Shown here piece after piece: positions 29,640 to 39,318 of a stretch of 64,000 bases of DNA (position 1 is the first letter of the stretch; every line of letters starts with the position of its first letter). Under the pieces are notes generated by a model. The model was not told the DNA's origin and made no database searches. It was given only the letters and a program-made list of their open reading frames with translations. The translations under genes were made by a program, and so were the position numbers. Source of the stretch: Polytrichum commune (lineage: Eukaryota > Streptophyta > Polytrichopsida > Polytrichales > Polytrichaceae); contig OX485807.1 in the NCBI GenBank assembly GCA_950295325.1, positions 18,075,666-18,139,665 of the forward strand, in the 5' to 3' direction.

Positions 29640-31735
29640 TGTGGGGCCTTACATCTAAGGAGGGGGGGGGGGGTTATGGGGGGTTGTTTGTTGTCTAACT
29701 TCCTTTTGTTTAACCCCTAAAGGACTGGGGGTGTTTTAGCTTAGGTCATGTTTTCTTGATTAGCTCTTGTAGCAAGCTCAATTTCTTATTAGTGTGGGGT
29801 AATTTTCACGATCGGCACCGTTGAAACTAAAGAAGACTTACATAGCTTGTTTATGGAAAAAAGATCAACAAGATCGCACAATTTCTGAGAAAATGCCACC
29901 GTTGAGAAGATTGATGGAAATTGTTCGGGCAGGGGGTACTTCGTACTTATGCTGGAATCAGATTGCTTAGAAGTGCTCCAAAACATCTGAAAATTTTACC
30001 ACATGTAAAGAACATTATGACCCTCATGTGGAATTTTTTTCGTGAAATTTTGAGGTGTGGAAAAAAAGATATGGGACTTTGAAGTCTCCAAGCAATGAGA
30101 TTGGGCCCAAAAACTGAAAACTCAAAGAATTCGCCAAAAATCCAATCCTTCATCATTTTCTGATCGGAAAAGACCATTGGATCCATCTCGCAAAAACAGC
30201 CAGGGTCCTCTCCCCGCAAATTTGGACTTCTTTGGAACAATCTCATCCAATTTGCACTTTTCTACAATCAAAAGCCCCCTGGGGGCCTTACGGTCCTTTA
30301 GGGGTTAATATTAGGTATGTGAGATACTTGAGGGCAATTTGATGTATTTGTTTCATGAGTGATTTGATCTCATCTTTGGGTATTTTGAGTTTTTTTCTAA
30401 GTCTTTGATTGTTTGTTCATGGATAGCTCCTCTAACGCATGTTATGATGGTGATGAGAGGGTTGACTTACCAACTTGATGTTCTAAGTGCATGTATAAGT
30501 GGTTTGTATTTAGCAGGTTTTTCTCCATGGGTGTTGTTTGGGAATTTGTCGTGGCAGTAGGTGAATTCTATGAATTGTACGATATTTTGGGGGGGGGGGG
30601 GGGAGGTGGCTATCTGCGGGGACACCTAATATGCATCGTATGTCAGGTATGAGTTTGGCTAGGCATGTGCATGGCATAGTGGGGCATGTGCATTGGAGTA
30701 GCCATTGTGGGATTGTGATGTCTTGGGGTCCGGAGTTTTGGTTGCCTGCATTGATGCGTGTGTAGTATCTCGTATGTTTATTTGATTGTAGTGTGTGCCC
30801 GATTTGGTGTACTGCTTTATTGTGGCGTTCTATTCATATTCCTTTTTATGTGGGGGTTTGAGCATGTAGAGAGTAAGTGTGGCCATGTGTCTATGGCATT
30901 ATTGGGGCATATTGTACAGTTTGGGTTTGGGTGTAAGGTAGGCTAGAATATATTTTTACAGTGGTTACATGTATATTGGGCATATCGGAATTTAAGAGTT
31001 GGTGTAATGTGGGTGTTTGTGATCCTGGGATTTTTCCAAAATCGGTTGGAGAGTTTGTGCCTAATTTGGTCATTGGATGTCCATTTGTCTATATATGTGA
31101 ATTTGGATTGGGCAAATCTTAGTTTTTGGTTCTTGTGTTATTTGTTGATGTATGCTTGTAGGTTGCGTATAGCACCCATGTGGGTACCAATTGGGACCCC
31201 GTTGAGCCAACATGGCGTAGTATGGGCCGTATGTATCCAGGGTGTGTTGGGGGGCTTTGTCTACGAGGGATCCATCATGTGCTAGTTGGTCCACGATTTC
31301 ATTGCTTGCTATGCCCGTTTGCACTCTGATTTCTTGTATTGTAATTTTGTGTGTGGACCAGGTTATTTGGTTGATTTTAGCAACAATGAGTAATTTGTCC
31401 GGGTGGTTGTGTTGGGATGATGGGTATCATATGTGATTATGTGTTAGGTATATACTATTAAGGCTATTCGTAAAGATGTGGGTGTCTTGCATATGGTGAT
31501 GTGTACTATTTATTGCTATTAGTATGGTGTTTAATTCGGCTCTGAGTATGTTTTGTAATCTCGGGAGTCTCTCCGCAATTCGAAGGTTGTTGGCGGGCCT
31601 GTAGACACCTGATCTGGCTATGTTGCATGTGCCATTATTGTCAAGGGGTATAAACGAGCCATCAATGTATATGCATTGTTGAGGTTTGAATTTAAAGAGA
31701 TGGATATTGTATAGTTCCATTGGTAAGGGTTGTGT
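29640..31735 (-). pseudogene. LINE 3' portion with RNase H domain, split by a TTAA-flanked element
   Basis: Minus-strand translation from about 31,735 gives a recognisable RNase H domain: IYIDGSFIPL (first catalytic Asp), LQNILRAELNTILIAI (Glu) and THIFTNSLNSIYL, where the usual second Asp of TDS is Asn. Downstream pieces in shifting frames follow the C-terminal region of plant RNase H-bearing non-LTR retrotransposons, including IERHNKAVHQI (about 30,800-30,832), QFIEFTYCHDKFPN and DEIKSLMKQIHQIALKYL. The reading then breaks at 30,308 and resumes at about 29,712 with LNKRKLDNK. There are several frameshifts and stops. The 5' part, with endonuclease and reverse transcriptase, is absent, so the copy is 5'-truncated as LINEs often are. 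Poly-C runs on the coding strand interrupt it at 30,589-30,603 and 29,662-29,673. Family assignment rests on recalled motif order, not a search. Confidence 0.75.
29714..30304. mobile_element. 591-bp TIR element inserted at TTAA in the RNase H LINE
   Basis: The ends are inverted: CCCCTAAAGGAC at the left and GTCCTTTAGGGG at the right, with G/C-rich blocks just inside. TTAA lies directly outside both (29,710-29,713 and 30,305-30,308). Removing the element plus one TTAA joins the LINE codons for TYLI to LNKRKL in frame, which defines the insertion independently of the TIRs. Two readings fit: TTAA duplication with CCCC termini (piggyBac-like) or TA duplication with ACCCC termini (Tc1/mariner-like). 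No transposase is visible. A 99-codon minus-strand frame inside it matches nothing I know. Confidence 0.75.
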
Positions 31736-31974
31736 TGAGTGCTTGAATGTGAAACCATTGGTCGAGACGTTCTTTCATGGACGTGGACATGCTATCTTAT
31801 TACTTTAGTTGTTGTTCATGTTCTTTATTCAATGCCACCATATGCATCTACAATTTGTTCTTCTCACATTATTGGCTTCCAACTCTTGTCAAATAGTTGG
31901 CTATGGTATTTGACGAAATCACACAACTTGTTTGTCTTAGTAGCTCTCCTCTTCAAACATGTCAATCCTAGAGT
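31736..31974. other. Spacer between two minus-strand relics
   Basis: AT-rich. It may hold the degraded 3' end of the trihelix relic to its right. Nothing specific was recognised. Confidence 0.4.
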
Positions 31975-32575
31975 ATTATCCCCCTACTTCATGATGGCTA
32001 GTTTTGAAGAATTTGGTGGATATATCACTAGGCCCACCTTTAGAAGGTGAGGTAGGGACATGGGGCGAGCTACATGGATGCCTACTACCACCACCAACTC
32101 CTTCTCCTCCTCCTCTACCAAAGCATTTGAGCGTGACATTGTCTCCGACATGTGTGGCTAAAATGGTGTGCCTACCATACCATGGCTCCATCGCCTCGTA
32201 CACTTTATTCTAATGGCAACTTTATAGTCTTTGACCATTTTTTAAACATCTATTGAGTTTGAATAATCCTTTAGCTGCTTGTATTTTTTTAAACACATTT
32301 TCCCACTTATTTGTGATTTGATCAACATCACACTCCCAAAACATTGTCACGGCATTGCATCAAATACGTTTATCTTCAAGGCGTCTTTGCCATAAAATGA
32401 ACTTGTCAATGGTAGGAGTTCAATGTGCATGCCACAATTTGTATTACGTTCACTTCTTATCTATAACTATGAGTGCCTCCAACTCCATCCGATTCGGTCC
32501 CCAAATTTTAGTTTGAGTACAAAATATTGCATGGGCCCCTTTGCTACCACGACTTCCTCGACCACCTCTAAGTCC
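31975..32575 (-). pseudogene. Trihelix / Myb-SANT-like DNA-binding domain relic
   Basis: One minus-strand frame from about 32,560 to 32,215 reads through four stops and keeps a protein-like pattern: a basic glycine/serine-rich start (RGGRGSRGSKGAH), KIWGPNRMELEALIVIDKK, LWQRRLEDKRI, FWECDVDQITNKWENVF and KKIQAAKGLFKLN. The spaced tryptophans and the final NKWENVFKKI helix are typical of trihelix or Myb/SANT-like domains, which bind DNA and also occur in proteins encoded by some plant transposons. After a frameshift it continues as KVYEAMEPWYGRHTILATH and a glycine/proline-rich tail. The stops and frameshifts make it a pseudogene. Whether it came from a host factor or a transposon cannot be decided. 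Confidence 0.55.
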
Positions 32576-33417
32576 TTGGCACATGTTACTTTAGACATCT
32601 AATTCTCATTATCAAGCGAATTTTCATGTGCTTGACTATCTTCATTTCCTTCAAAGAGCAACTTAAATGTGGACAATTGCCCATACAAAAGTCATGTTCA
32701 CACATACATAGATACTTGACTACACCACGTCACTATGGTTGGGGCTTCATAGTGTGGTTTTACGGGCAAAGGATGTTGTGCACATCCAAATGGTGGGCCA
32801 ATTTCTTTGGCCTTGCTTTCCGTTCAACCTTCCAAGAAATTTGAAAGGTTAGAGTGACATAACATATTATTTCATTCATTCGTACTTTGTGGGAGTAGAG
32901 TGGATGGAGGGGCACACCAAACTCCCACATGCTTTGCAAACAATTTTTTTTGCCATCATCTCTTACTCGAAGGTGGTAAGAAAATGGTTGCAATGAGTCC
33001 AATGACCTCATCCACCTGGGCTCAAATCCATGTGTTGATTATTTTTTAAAGAAAAAATTTAAGCTTATTTAAGTGTAGACAACTCAACAATTTTTGAAGT
33101 GTCAAGGCTAAGTACAAGCTGCACTACAAGGATCACATGGTTGAGTCACTAGCAAATCGACCGGTTTATACTTCATGTATATCAATAGTCCATATATGTA
33201 GTATTATGTAGTATAGTGCAGTGGGATGGAACCAATGGTGGCACCCACTCACAATGCAAAATGGATCTAGGAAAGTTTCCATACAATCATAATAGTTGCA
33301 ATCTTTAGGTCTACTCAACCAAAAATGAAACACATCACTTATTAAGGTTTGCATCTAGGTATGTCACCTCACAATATGGGGGTTACCTAGGCATGCATGA
33401 CTATGTTAAAGACACTA
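32576..33417. other. No gene recognised
   Basis: May include upstream remains of the trihelix relic (an ATG-starting short frame near 32,600 on the minus strand leads into it after a frameshift). Otherwise only chance frames were seen. Confidence 0.4.
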
Positions 33418-33484
33418 GCCAAGGGTCTCGAATTCGAGACCTCACCGCTTAGAAAGTGTTGGCCTAGCCACCAAGACCACACAA
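33418..33484 (-). repeat. tRNA-like SINE head
   Basis: On the minus strand: GGTCTTGGTGGCTAGGCC (A-box-like), then AAGCGGTGAGGTCTCGAATTC, with a T-arm-like palindrome TCTCGAATTCGAGA corresponding to a B-box with one inserted base. The layout follows tRNA-derived SINE heads, and the downstream body (33,350-33,417) is short. It is too divergent to be a tRNA gene. Confidence 0.45.
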
Positions 33485-33877
33485 TATAACATGCGCGCAT
33501 TGAGGCTATTAACCAATATACTGATCAATTTAGAGTAATTATGCGTAAAGTGAGTAATGAAGGGGGACCAACACAAAATAAGAGGTTGAACCCAAAGTGA
33601 TATTCTAAATTCTCTTATTAGTGTGGGCCACAATAATAATCCCTACTATGGTTCACACAATTCTTTTTACTATCCATGTTCGGCATGGTTGGGCATAGGT
33701 GAATGCACGGACGAAAGCGTCCTTCTCAACCCCTTAGGGGTTAACCTAGTAAACACCACAAACCTGGTAGTTAATCCTAATTCGGCCACTTTTCTTTACT
33801 ATGGCACCTATATATTGGTAATGTGGTTAAGTGAGGCTCCAAGTACAAATACCAAAACAGATGTGTGTTGAAAAGAG

Positions 33878-34160
33878 ACCGGACTACACGCTCAACATAT
33901 GATAGCCATTCTAACTTCAATAGTCAACATATTTGACCCATGAGCAAGAAGACTATACAACCATTCAATGAGCACAAGAATCTTCACTAAGATATTCATA
34001 CGAGCTCCATAAGTTACAAAGAAAGTAGCAACAACCTCAATTCAATTTTACCAAACATCTTCTACTAATCGCGTGTTCTCATATCAAAGGAGAAGTGGGG
34101 CTAGTAGTGGAAAAAGTAACCATTCAAGACCCGTCTACCTTAATAGCCCTTTAACTCTCG
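33878..34160. repeat. Dispersed repeat family G, copy 2
   Basis: CCGGACTACACGCTCAACAT start, CAATAGTCAACAT, CCATTCAATGAGCACAAGAA, GATATTCATACGAGCTCC and a later CCATTCAAGACCCGT block match the copies at 52,270 and 53,765 in order. Longer than copy 1. Class unresolved. Confidence 0.6.
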
Positions 34161-34731
34161 GAATGAAAGTGATTCTAGAGTCCGGAAAGAGAACATGATG
34201 ATACCATTAAAGCTATTATGAAATGAACGATCTTATCTTGTCCATGATGAGTCAAGATACGCGCACAATATGAAGTCGGCCGTGAGCCTACTTGTTAATA
34301 CTGTAAGTTTTGTCCTTTTTCCCCTGACCGGGTCCAAAGGGGTCATAGTAACTTAAGCAGGAATGAATATTGTTTTGAGGGGGGCAGCAGCCTGCCCGTG
34401 CCTGTGGCCCTGCCCCTCCTCCGCCTCCGCTGCCCCTGCCACCTCACGCTCCTCTCTCCCAAATTCCTGTCTGCCCGCCCGCAGCCCCCCACTTTCCTCA
34501 CAGCTCCAATTAATGGCATGTTTTCAACCCCCTTGGATTTTTAAATTTTTTTTAAAGTTTTATGTATTATGTTTTATTTTTTGTTTCCGTGACCGGTTAG
34601 AATTTAGGCAATGAATAAGCCTTCTCATGGATTCCACCAATTATAGACGTAGCTTTAAATTCTTCGGAGGATATTCGGAGAACTAAGCTTCCGGGCTATT
34701 GCATCCCATGAACCCGGGGAGTGGCGGGGCG
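34161..34731. other. Spacer with a G+C-rich patch at 34,378-34,505
   Basis: A proline-rich frame (34,363-34,614) is produced by a run of CCTGCC/CCGCC-type sequence, starkly different from the AT-rich surroundings. It may be a remnant of a gene-proximal or 5' untranslated region. No motif supports a coding call. Confidence 0.35.
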
Positions 34732-34865
34732 AACCGACCGTGACTTTGAGAAATGAACCTATTGAAGTTCGAGACTTGGGGATAGTTACCGAGACATGTA
34801 GATGAATGTATGGAATGTTCTTCGGATGGATAAAGAGAATAATCGAAAGATGTCAAGAAAGTGAA
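34732..34865 (-). repeat. Repeat family H, fragment (copy 4)
   Basis: Same plus-strand order as the 15.8-kb copy: TTTGAGAAATGAACC, TTGAAGTTCGAGACTT, TTACCGA.ACATGT, GAAT.TATGGAA. Diverged and shorter than the other three copies. Confidence 0.45.
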
Positions 34866-35270
34866 AAGAAAAAGAAAAACTAACTTCGGGTAGTCCGACG
34901 TGTATTTGAGCCTGTTGGTCTTACCCTGCTCAAGAATCTTCTTGGTGCAATGTGGGGAGTACTGCCTACCTTGTGAAGGGTGGGCTCTTGTTCATATGTC
35001 CAAGGAAGGTTTTGAAGTTGCATTAGCTCTCAAGCTTGCAAGAGTGAAAGCTTTAGGCTGCCACTGCGAATGTTTGAGAAACAAGCCTGCAAGCTTATCA
35101 TCACCGACCGAAAGATGTCAATATGTAACCGGTTGGTCTTGACAACAATAGGATCTCAACAAGAAGCTTATGCTCAAGAAGCTCCCCGGACACTAGAGTT
35201 ATCCATAAAGTCTCTCAAAGGGGGACGGAACCTTGGGTTTTGGTCTTCTTTGATAAAACTTTATTAAGAG
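34866..35270. other. No gene recognised
   Basis: Contains a GAAAGATGTCAATATGTAACCGG stretch near 35,110 reminiscent of the family H start. An 80-codon frame at 34,900-35,142 lacks any motif. Confidence 0.35.
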
Positions 35271-35648
35271 CTACACTAAATACGATATTTAGTGTCACCG
35301 ATTCTAATTGCCTTGTTCAATACTAATTGTAAACCGTGGTGGAGTGTCACCAACACTACATGTTAATCCAACATGATTTGTCATTCCTTGTAAATTTTTT
35401 TTGAGTATTATACATTTACGGTGTTTCAAGTACTGTCACTTACCAAGTGAATTCCATCCAAATTTCAATCATCCATGACAACATTTCAACACAAGTTGTT
35501 GACAAGAGAAGGTAGGGTTTGGGCCAATGGATGAACTCAGCCATTGTCCATGACGATATTTGTTCACTTATTCAGAAGAAGTGTCATCCGAAATGTTATC
35601 GTAGGGACATAAAATACCATCTGACATTAAATAGCATGTTTAGTGTAG
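35271..35648 (+). mobile_element. Short CACTA-ended TIR element, family M, copy 3 (best preserved)
   Basis: The left end is CTACACTAAATACGATATTT. The right end, reverse-complemented, is CTACACTAAACATGCTATTT, a match at 17 of 20 bases. Each terminus is itself nearly palindromic (ACTAAAT..ATTTAGT). The interior carries GTCACC.ATTCTAATTG, AACACTACATGTTAA, CCAAATTTCAATCATCCATG, GAGAAGGTAGGGTTT and a second GTCATCC.AAATGTTA block, all shared by the other four copies. At 378 bp it is far too short to encode a transposase. Termini resemble CACTA elements, but no clean 3-bp target duplication is visible, so the superfamily stays open. Confidence 0.75.
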
Positions 35649-36278
35649 TTAGCTCATTGTACATTGGAGCTTATTTTAAAAGTTGGGTGAAAATTTTGGG
35701 ACCTGCTCTTTTCGTATGTCAAACTTTGAGAGAATTTTAGGATCTTAGATAGGGGTTCTCTCACCAAAAATCCAAGTGACCATCAGACTTTGTCCATTTT
35801 TAGACACGGAGGATTCCATGTCACTTTCTCATCCATTTTTTAACTTCTGCACTCATGGTTTCTTCTTATTTATTTTAGGTGACCTTGTGTGAAAGCAAGT
35901 GGGACAACCACCCATTTCTCAACCAAATGATAGATTTAGCGATGGTCATGGTCAAAGACCAAAGAAAAACAAATTTCAAGGCTAGAGGCTTCCATGTAAA
36001 TGAAAAATAAAGAGGAACCAATGAACAACTAGAAGGCAACGAATGCAAAACAAGGAGGCGAGAAGTTGAGAATACAAAAACCATAGAGTGCAAAAAGATT
36101 CATAAAATTGGTTTGGAAGTTTCATGAAGTTGCTAAAGGTAAAGGTCCACTATCATGAAATTGAGGTGTGCCACATGTCAGGTCAGTTTAAAAAATCATG
36201 AACTACTTTAGAGGGTTCATGAAATTGGTACAACACTCCGGTAACATTGGTTTGGAAGGTTCATGAACTAAACTAAAT
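35649..36278. other. No gene recognised
   Basis: A plus-strand stretch at about 35,878-36,008 reads as an acidic/basic peptide (CESKWDNHPFLNQMIDLAM) after TTTATTTTAG, which resembles a 3' splice site. The reading ends at a stop after about 45 codons. I could not match it to a family. Confidence 0.3.
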
Positions 36279-36535
36279 AGTCATGTTACTATAGGCCACA
36301 AAAATTCAACCCATGCTAAATTTATAGTAGAAAATTAGCATGGGCCACAATAATTGTTTCCTATAAACAATTAGTGTGGGTGATCATTTTATTTTTTGTT
36401 ACTTCTTTCCTATAACTAATGGTCAACGTGTTGGTCAAAAGTCTTTATGAAGACTTGCAGGAAGACCCAAGGTCTCAGACCCACGTCAATTCCACCTTGA
36501 CTAGAAAATTAGTGTGGCCCACGCTAATTGTTTCC
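36279..36535. repeat. Repeat family S, copy 2
   Basis: Counterpart of 20,731-20,985: TAGTCATGTTACTATAGGCC, a GCATGGGCCACAATAATTG core and an AAGTCTTTATGAAGAC block followed by GGTCTCAGAC. A near-perfect 23-base palindrome centred on GTGGCCCAC lies at its right end (about 36,508-36,530). Confidence 0.55.
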
Positions 36536-36892
36536 ACACAAAATTTGCACCCACACTTATAGGACTATCTAGTGTAGTTAGAACCTTCATGAAATTGGGT
36601 TTGCACTTCTATGAGGTCATCTTACCAAGTTAAAATTGACTACATAGTTGATTCCAACTTGCCTATAATCAACAAATTAACATTCCTAGGGGAATGCATC
36701 CAACAGTCAAAATTTAGCACTTGACTACATTAAAACCGATGTTTTTGATGGGTCCAATAATGTATTTTAGTCAACTGCATAGTTTATTGTAATTGTAACC
36801 ACATGTTTTTTTTGGGTATTTATTTCATTTTATCATAGTTGACTACAATACATCCAACAAACTTGGTATATAGTCGATTACATTTACCTTGA

Positions 36893-37545
36893 CTTCGATT
36901 TACCTTGCCGAACAGGGATTTGCACCTAGCACAAATTGACAACCATGTGGAAGGCATCATGAGATTTATCTCATTGGGAAACCCATGACAACCCAACACC
37001 ATCAAAAATCACATTTGATGATCTCAAGAAGGCTTTTCTTGCTAAAGAGTGGAACTCATTCCATCTCTCGATGAAGGAACTAGATTACCTCCACCTCAAG
37101 GACTTTCCAAATCCGAATGTGAATTGTAGTTGGAAGCAACCATTGACACCACCACAACGCAAGATCATTGCTACTAACTGCACCTTGAACCATAGACTTG
37201 CCATTGAAAATGGACGGTGGTCAACTATCCTTATCTTTAGAGATAATTGATTATGCCACTTTTGCTCTTATGATGTAGTTGATCATGAGACACACTTTGT
37301 GATGGAGTTTCCTCTGTATAACTCCATTAGAGAAAATTTTCAATGCCTATGCAAGATTGTAAAATTTGGGAGTCTCAAGTCTTTCTTTCAAATGAACCAT
37401 GAGGTCAACATTAGCCTCTATGTCACGGAGGCTACTGCACTTCTCCACTCTGAAATTAGCCAGCTGGACACCATCATGATGTACTTTTAATTCATAAGCC
37501 TTTTGGCTTTTTGGACTTCAAAATTATTCATTTCATTTAAGATAA
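36893..37545 (+). pseudogene. 5'-truncated LINE 3' end (C-terminal zinc-knuckle region)
   Basis: Plus-strand translation parallels the relic at 49,034-49,862. It runs HLAEQ-type start, TTMWKAS, ITFDDLKKAFLAKEWNSF, LKELDYLHLKDF-type, TPPQRKIIA, NHRLAIENGRWSTI and then CHFCSYDVVDHETHFVMEF. The last segment is the CX2C-X9-H-X4-C knuckle of the family with the final Cys changed to Phe. It closes with SLKSFFQMNHEVNISLY and an in-frame stop near 37,490. The following GCCTTTTGGCTTTTTGGACTT..ATTCATTTCATTT matches the other copy's 3' untranslated end. Several frameshifts and a stop (after IFRDN) make it non-functional. Reverse transcriptase is missing. Confidence 0.75.
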
Positions 37546-38074
37546 TTAGTTAGTATTTATCCAACTTTACATGCAGTCGACTTCTTCTTTTTCTTCTTCT
37601 CATAATCATCCGAATCCAACGCATCAAATCTTAGAGTGAACCAAACTGAAAGGATCAAAGCTTGTAGTTGACCCGATTTTTTTTATTCTATTTTGGTGAA
37701 GATATTATTTTTACGGAGATTTCTTTGTAGATGTCGTATGAAGATATCAAATTTATGTTCTAGGTTTGAGTATCGGTAACACCAATATAGGGCTTTATGA
37801 AATACAAATAAAAACTTAGAAGATTTTGGTACTACACTATGGACTTTGATCAAGAATTTTGTGATTTCAACATAGTTGAACAATTTCGTGGTCAAAATTC
37901 CACACTTGCACTTGGAAACATGGCACCTTTCACACTAACACCGTGGGCTACAAGTAGCATGGGTAGAAAATATTGTGGTCAACTGTATTTTATATGTGGG
38001 TTAAAAATTTGGATGGTTGGTACATTAACAAAATAGTAATGTTTAAATATAATATGATGAAACTCCATTGGGAA
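37546..38074. other. No gene recognised
   Basis: AT-rich spacer between the LINE tail and family P copy 2, with a TTC-rich patch near 37,580-37,600. Confidence 0.4.
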
Positions 38075-38298
38075 CTCATGGAACCCTATGGGAACCTTCA
38101 AAACCCCACACAAATGCTCTCATACAATGGGATGAATAATCAACCCCTTCATCTTGCAAACATTGATTTTTCATCTGTCGGAAGTTTTTTTTACTGGATT
38201 GCCCGAGTAGTTGTGTAGACCGTAGGATGGGACTTTGTGAATGGATGGCTTGGATGTGGTCTGCCCATGACCACACACCCTCCATTCACAACGCCTCA
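38075..38298 (-). repeat. Dispersed repeat family P, copy 2
   Basis: Inverted relative to 26,884-27,120. Compared with that copy, the segment 38,087-38,130 (GGGAACCTTCAAAACCCCAC) lies in the opposite relative orientation, indicating a small inversion in one of the two. Confidence 0.75.
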
Positions 38299-38394
38299 AC
38301 GACATGGAAGGTCCATGGCTTTTTCTATGGATGGAAAGTTTACTTGGACCTCTACATGCTATAAAGTAAATAATATGTTCTCATTCAATGTTTG

Positions 38395-38592
38395 GGGAGA
38401 TTTTTGGACGTAATCGGTCAAAATCCTAGTGTTTCCAACTCCAACCACTTACATATTGTGATCTTTCACCATTTCTCTATTAAAATGAGGCAAATTTTCA
38501 TAGATTCCTCTAAAACGAAGTGTAATTTTTTGGAAGCCTTGAACTTCCACCAGTGCTTCCTCAAATTCAAGCCGAGTTCGCCTGTAATTAAC
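38395..38592 (+). repeat. Repeat family H, copy 2
   Basis: Direct relative of 53,533-53,723: GGGGAGATTTTTGGA, CAAAATCCTAGTGTTTCCAA, TCCAACCACTTACAT, TTCTCTATTAA, GATTCCTCTAAAACGA and CTTCCTCAAATTC. Confidence 0.65.
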
Positions 38593-39224
38593 GGTCAGTT
38601 CTCCACTTGGGTGCGTTGTTTCGGCCATGCTGGTTGTATTGTGGGTTCTTCTTGCAATTGATTTTTCAATTTGTGCCAAAAAAATTAAAAATTAACAGTT
38701 GGTTCTCTCCGTTCATTGTTCTCATTTTCTAAAAAAACATTTTTTGTCCCACCTCTCGGAGGTAGTAGGCCTACATAACATCCCTAGAGACACCGTGACA
38801 AAAATTCGACAACCGTACACATAATGTATTGGTTTGGTAATGTGAACCCACTTTGGTGGATCTAAAAACAAACAAACAAGTACACCCCGTCATGGTCCTT
38901 CTCGGACTTTCGGAAACCAAAGTACTATACAACTATATTTCTTTTTGTCTTGGATCCTCGCTCCCCATGATCGCGTCCCAAAAAGTTGGGTATCATCGAA
39001 TTTTTGTGGTCACTTGCATACTCTAGGCGCAAATCGCCTGTCATTGGAAGGAGCCGATTTTATGCTTATGTTGAGGCCGGCCCATGACCCTATGTTCTCT
39101 AGCCTTTTGTATGATGACAAGAGCTACATTGTTTGTGGTATTTAGTGTTGATTACTATTGGAGTTAGAAAGTGCAATAACATCATACTTTAGACTTCAAT
39201 TTTTACTCGCAAGGGGTTGAATAG
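38593..39224. other. No gene recognised
   Basis: Spacer with short frames only. No alignment was found to other parts of the window. Confidence 0.35.
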
Positions 39225-39318
39225 ATTGTTCTAGCATTATTGAACATAAATGTCTTTGCTTTTGTAAAATGTTACATTCTCAGTGAAGTGTTATAACATT
39301 ATGTGATTTCAAATAGTA
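39225..39318. repeat. Short dispersed repeat family T, copy 2
   Basis: Counterpart of 24,341-24,429, with ATAAATGTCTTTGCTTTTGT, ATGTTACATTCTCAGTGAAG and TTATAACATTATG. Confidence 0.5.

Noticed and set aside
29947-30246. 99-codon minus-strand frame inside the TTAA-flanked element as a possible transposase fragment
   Set aside because: No catalytic DDE/DDD pattern or other family signature is visible, and the element is too short for a transposase.
33418-33484. Genuine tRNA gene
   Set aside because: The T-arm carries an extra base and the D-arm does not fold. A SINE head is more likely.
35867-36093. Exon with a TTTATTTTAG splice acceptor
   Set aside because: The frame stops after about 45 codons and I could not match it to any family. 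The acceptor-like sequence is common in AT-rich DNA.
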